Below, piece after piece: positions 61,267 through 64,000 of a stretch of DNA of 64,000 nucleotides; position 1 is the stretch's first letter, and every line of letters begins with the position of its first letter. Location: assembly GCA_048013815.1 (NCBI GenBank), contig CM106586.1, positions 1,736,001 through 1,800,000 of the forward strand, written 5' to 3'. Position numbers and translations under genes: made by a program. The notes under the pieces are model-generated. The model searched no databases. It saw only the letters and a program-made list of their open reading frames with translations, and was not told where the DNA came from. The DNA comes from Setoptus koraiensis. Taxonomy: Eukaryota > Arthropoda.

Positions 61267-63041
61267 ATGTCTTCAGCGATAGTCCTAGAATTAATCGAGT
61301 TGGCTTTGAGTTTGGCAAAACTTTTTTGCATATCATTAGAGGCCGTTGTTGTTTGTCTCAGAAAGACTCTCGATCAAACGTTAAATATCTACAAGCCATC
61401 GCAACTTATACCGGTAACCTTTTTATTGAGCTATGTACTATTCAATGTTTTGGTTCACTTTAGAAGACCACCTAAAGGTAAATATAAATGTGAAATAACT
61501 CTGACGTCATGATGAATGTCTCATGATCAATTATCCTAACGTTCTCAAATCTTGGAATATCAGGCACCTTCACTTTCAGGACACTAGGAACTTTTTTCAT
61601 GAGTCTCCCAATGATAAAACACAAGATTGATAATAAGATAAATAAAATAGCCACTGACATGAAGATAGACTTATTGAAAGTTTATGGAAAAGACAAATTT
61701 ATCAGTGAATTACCATTGAAGGGCAGTCCTCCAGAGACTTTATTGAGGAAAATCAACCACTATCAATTATTTGACACTACTGGCTGGCAACAAGGCCGAA
61801 TATCCGGAGCTATATATACTGATAATGTTTCGAGCTACAATAAGATGCTCTTATCTGTCTTTGGTAGCCACATGTGGTCCAATCCGCTACATGCAGACGT
61901 TTTTGCCAGCGTGAGAAAGATGGAAGCTGAAATAATCAGTATGGTTGCAAAAATGTACAAAGGAGGTCCTATGACATGTGGTAGTGTCACAAGCGGCGGT
62001 ACCGAGAGTATCATAATGGCCTGTAAGGCATACCGTGATTACGCCAGAAAAGTCAAACATATTAAGGGCAAACTTGAGATTATCGCACCGGTCACAGCAC
62101 ATGCCGCTTTCGAGAAAGCAGCTAATTTCCTTGATTGTAAAATTAAACATATACCCGTCGATAGAGTCACCTACAAAGTCGACATGAAGTTGTTTAAACG
62201 AGCTATCAGTCCTAAAACTATGATGCTTGTTGGCTCGGCACCACAGTTTCCGCATGGAATCGTTGACCCAATATCCGCCATTGGCAAGCTTGGCCTAGAG
62301 AGGGATATACCTGTTCATGTTGATGCTTGCCTGGGTGGTTTCTTATTGCCATTCATGAAGGAGGCCGGTTTTCAGCTTGATGAATCATTTGATCTTACTG
62401 TTCCTGGAGTTACTAGCATATCAGCCGACACGCACAAGTACGGATATACACCAAAAGGTACCTCTGTTATCCTCTATCGCCATGAAAAATATTTACATCA
62501 ACAATATTCCATACAGACTGATTGGCCCGGTGGAATTTATGCCTCACCCACAATGCCAGGAAGTAGACCCGGAGCTCTCATTGCGACCACATGGGCCTCA
62601 CTAATTTACCACGGCCAGACTGGATATGTGGATGCTACAAAGAAGATTCTTACCACAGCTAAGTTCATTCGGGATGAATTGAGCCAAGTTCGGGGAATCA
62701 GGTTACTGGGCAATCCTTTAGTTAGTGTTGTTTCGTTTGCCTCTGATGATTTTGATATTTACGTTATGAATGACCAGCTCAAGCAACTTGGATGGAACTT
62801 GAATGCATTACAATTTCCTAGCGCCTTTCATTTATGCGTCACTTTAATGCACACCTCAAACAATGTCGCGAAAACTTTCGTCAGAGATGTCACGAATATC
62901 GCTCGAACTCTGATGAACGGTCCCAAAGAGAAACCTACTGGCTCGGCAGCTATTTATGGCATGTCGCAAACTATTCCTGATCGTTCATTGGTTGCTCAAA
63001 TCGCGAGAAAGTATCTTGACGCTTGTTACGCATTGGAATAA
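61267..63041 (+). CDS. SGPL1: sphingosine-1-phosphate lyase
   Basis: Two exons, 61267-61477 and 61564-63041 (donor AAAG/GTAAAT, acceptor ATATCAG, phase 1, 86-bp intron), give 562 residues, against 568 in human. This PLP-dependent ER enzyme cleaves sphingosine-1-phosphate into hexadecenal and phosphoethanolamine. Exon 1 encodes the lumenal N-terminus and membrane helix (LIPVTFLLSYVLFNVLVHF). Exon 2 has the catalytic fold: SGAIYTDNVSSYNKMLLSVFG, NPLHADVFASVRKMEAEI, CGSVTSGGTESIIMA, HVDACLGGFLLPFM and the PLP lysine K362 in SADTHKYGYTPKGTS, then WPGGIYASPTMPGSRPG. The start ATG follows ATAACC and is the only one in frame. An inverted copy of exon 1 is present at 59.1-59.3 kb. Confidence 0.95.
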
Positions 63042-63692
63042 CGCTCCTTTACGCCAACTATATTGCTCCAGCATGTTTTTTACTTATCTGTTCACTTAAA
63101 GAAAATAAATAGACCGAATTAACAGCAACTTTACCTTTTTAAGTTTGATTGTCAGTCCCAGTGAGATTTGAAGCCGAACAAAAGAAGAGCTTTTTGATTG
63201 TCCGATGGCGTTGAGAACGTCAGAAGAGAATGAGTCAGGCGGGACATTTATTGTAATATCTTTTTGAGATTCGCGCATCTCGCTATGGGCAGTTATTGCC
63301 GCTTCTGTCCTTGCACCCCATGAACACGTGGAGATTGTAACGTTATTTTGTTGCAAAACGTATTCTAACAAGCGTAATCTTTACTGATGTTAGAATTGCG
63401 AAAAATTATTTGTTAAAAATCAGAATATCAGCCTCATTTTCATGTTTTATTATACAGCACCGATAGCCTAGTAAAATTAGGGGGTAAAAAAAATTGTTGT
63501 CATTATTGCAAAAATTTCAAAAAACGTGGGCTTAAGAATAGCGTATTCTTTCAGCTCTCAATCTGGAACGTTCAGAAAAGCTATAGTTTGTTCCATTTGG
63601 GTGTCTCCGAATAAGAAGTTTACCTTGTAAGCAAGTTAACTATGGCTACTCGACTGACCGGACAGTAAATCTCAAGCAGGACGTCGAATCCG
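63042..63692. other. intergenic interval with a possible minus-strand exon
   Basis: On the minus strand an open frame of about 80 codons (63371-63139) reads LLEYVLQQNNVTISTCSWGA, then KDITINVPPDSFSSDVLNAI and VRLQISLGLTIKLKK. It ends at a perfect donor AAG/GTAAAG (63138-63139) and has an AAAG acceptor-like sequence at its 5' edge. I do not recognise it and see no partner exon in the short flanks. The rest is AT-rich and includes the leader of the MYG1 gene. Confidence 0.4.
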
Positions 63693-64000
63693 ATGTATCA
63701 GATGCTCAACATATTATCAAGATCAACTTTAGGATTGGTAACAGGGCCATGGAGAGCACAGCAAGTGAGAACTACGATAAACATATCATCTTTATTTGCG
63801 GGGTCAAACGACCATAAATATATAGCCACACACGATGGTATGTTTCACTGTGATGAAGTTGCGGCGTGTTTCATGCTGAAACAATTGGACACCTTCCGAG
63901 ATCATGATTTAGTAAGAACAAGGGATCAAAGAATATTGGATTCCGCTGACATAGTTGTAGATGTCGGTGGAATATTTAATGGCCATAGCAGAAGATTTGA
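63693..64000 (+). CDS. MYG1: MYG1 exonuclease (UPF0160), 5' part, cut by the window end
   Basis: From the ATG at 63693 (in-frame TAA upstream at 63666) the frame is open to the end of the window, 102 complete codons. After an Arg/Ser/Thr-rich, acid-poor N-terminus of ~45 residues that looks like a mitochondrial presequence come the hallmark IATHDGMFHCDEVAACFML, then DLVRTRDQRIL and DIVVDVGGIFNGHSRRFD. These carry the His/Asp metal-binding motifs of the DHH-like MYG1 family. Known MYG1 is a 3'-5' RNA exonuclease that processes RNA in nucleus and mitochondria. The DHHQ-containing continuation lies beyond the window. Confidence 0.9.
   Translation, partial: MYQMLNILSRSTLGLVTGPWRAQQVRTTINISSLFAGSNDHKYIATHDGMFHCDEVAACFMLKQLDTFRDHDLVRTRDQRILDSADIVVDVGGIFNGHSRRF

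Overview
The window is a 64-kb piece of an animal nuclear genome, most likely an arthropod. I lean towards an acariform mite. The evidence is intron-poor genes with short GT-AG introns (about 70-250 bp outside two developmental-type genes), strong Asn/Gln/Ser homopolymer expansion in coding and non-coding DNA, and a membrane serine protease whose catalytic domain looks like the arthropod CG8170/Stubble-type enzymes. The taxon is an inference; no search could be run. I see no tRNA, rRNA, CRISPR, retrovirus-like, Polinton or intact transposon.

Layout. 1-6.5 kb: gene-free, repeat-rich upstream DNA. 6.5-14.3 kb (+): a four-exon gene for a 1662-residue Asn-rich protein ending in a taperin/phostensin-type PP1-docking segment. 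14.3-18.4 kb: gene-free. 18.4-21.2 kb (+): carnitine acetyltransferase. 21.8-23.4 kb (+): a secreted orphan protein and a hydrophilic orphan ORF. 23.9-25.0 kb (-): a DNAJB-type Hsp40 with a heat-shock-element cluster upstream. 25.9-27.4 kb (+): isopentenyl-diphosphate isomerase and ARPC5. 27.5-30.1 kb (-): FAM193. 32.2-34.4 kb: a PEBP-family protein (+) facing an unrecognised multi-exon gene (-). 36.1-42.7 kb (-): a giant type II transmembrane serine protease (2038 residues, about 1.6 kb-residues of low complexity). 42.7-54.9 kb: 12 kb without a recognisable gene, full of microsatellites and minisatellites. 54.9-64.0 kb: a dense housekeeping cluster: dCMP deaminase (-), eIF2B-delta (+), MCRS1 (-), MED6 (+), an inverted relict copy of the first exon of sphingosine-1-phosphate lyase, mitoribosomal mS31 (-), an aftiphilin-type clathrin-binding protein (-), sphingosine-1-phosphate lyase (+), and the 5' end of MYG1 (+).

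The genes are not an operon or one pathway. Two gene classes alternate: compact, often intronless housekeeping genes in divergent or convergent pairs with very short spacers (eIF2B-delta and MCRS1 stop codons are 3 bp apart), and two large Asn/Gln-rich genes flanked by kilobases of repeat-rich, probably regulatory DNA. Several housekeeping proteins (ARPC5, eIF2B-delta, mS31, aftiphilin) are short at the N-terminus relative to their families, whereas the protease, the taperin-like protein and the acetyltransferase are greatly lengthened.

No completely new molecular system was found. The most notable items are the inverted S1P-lyase exon copy, the heat-shock-element array, the protease with a Cys-paired cytoplasmic tail and a Q/N/His-rich stem, the four-exon unrecognised gene at 33.0-34.4 kb, and the orphan secreted locus at 21.8-23.4 kb. 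Exon joins, residue numbers and nucleotide differences were worked out by hand from the sequence.
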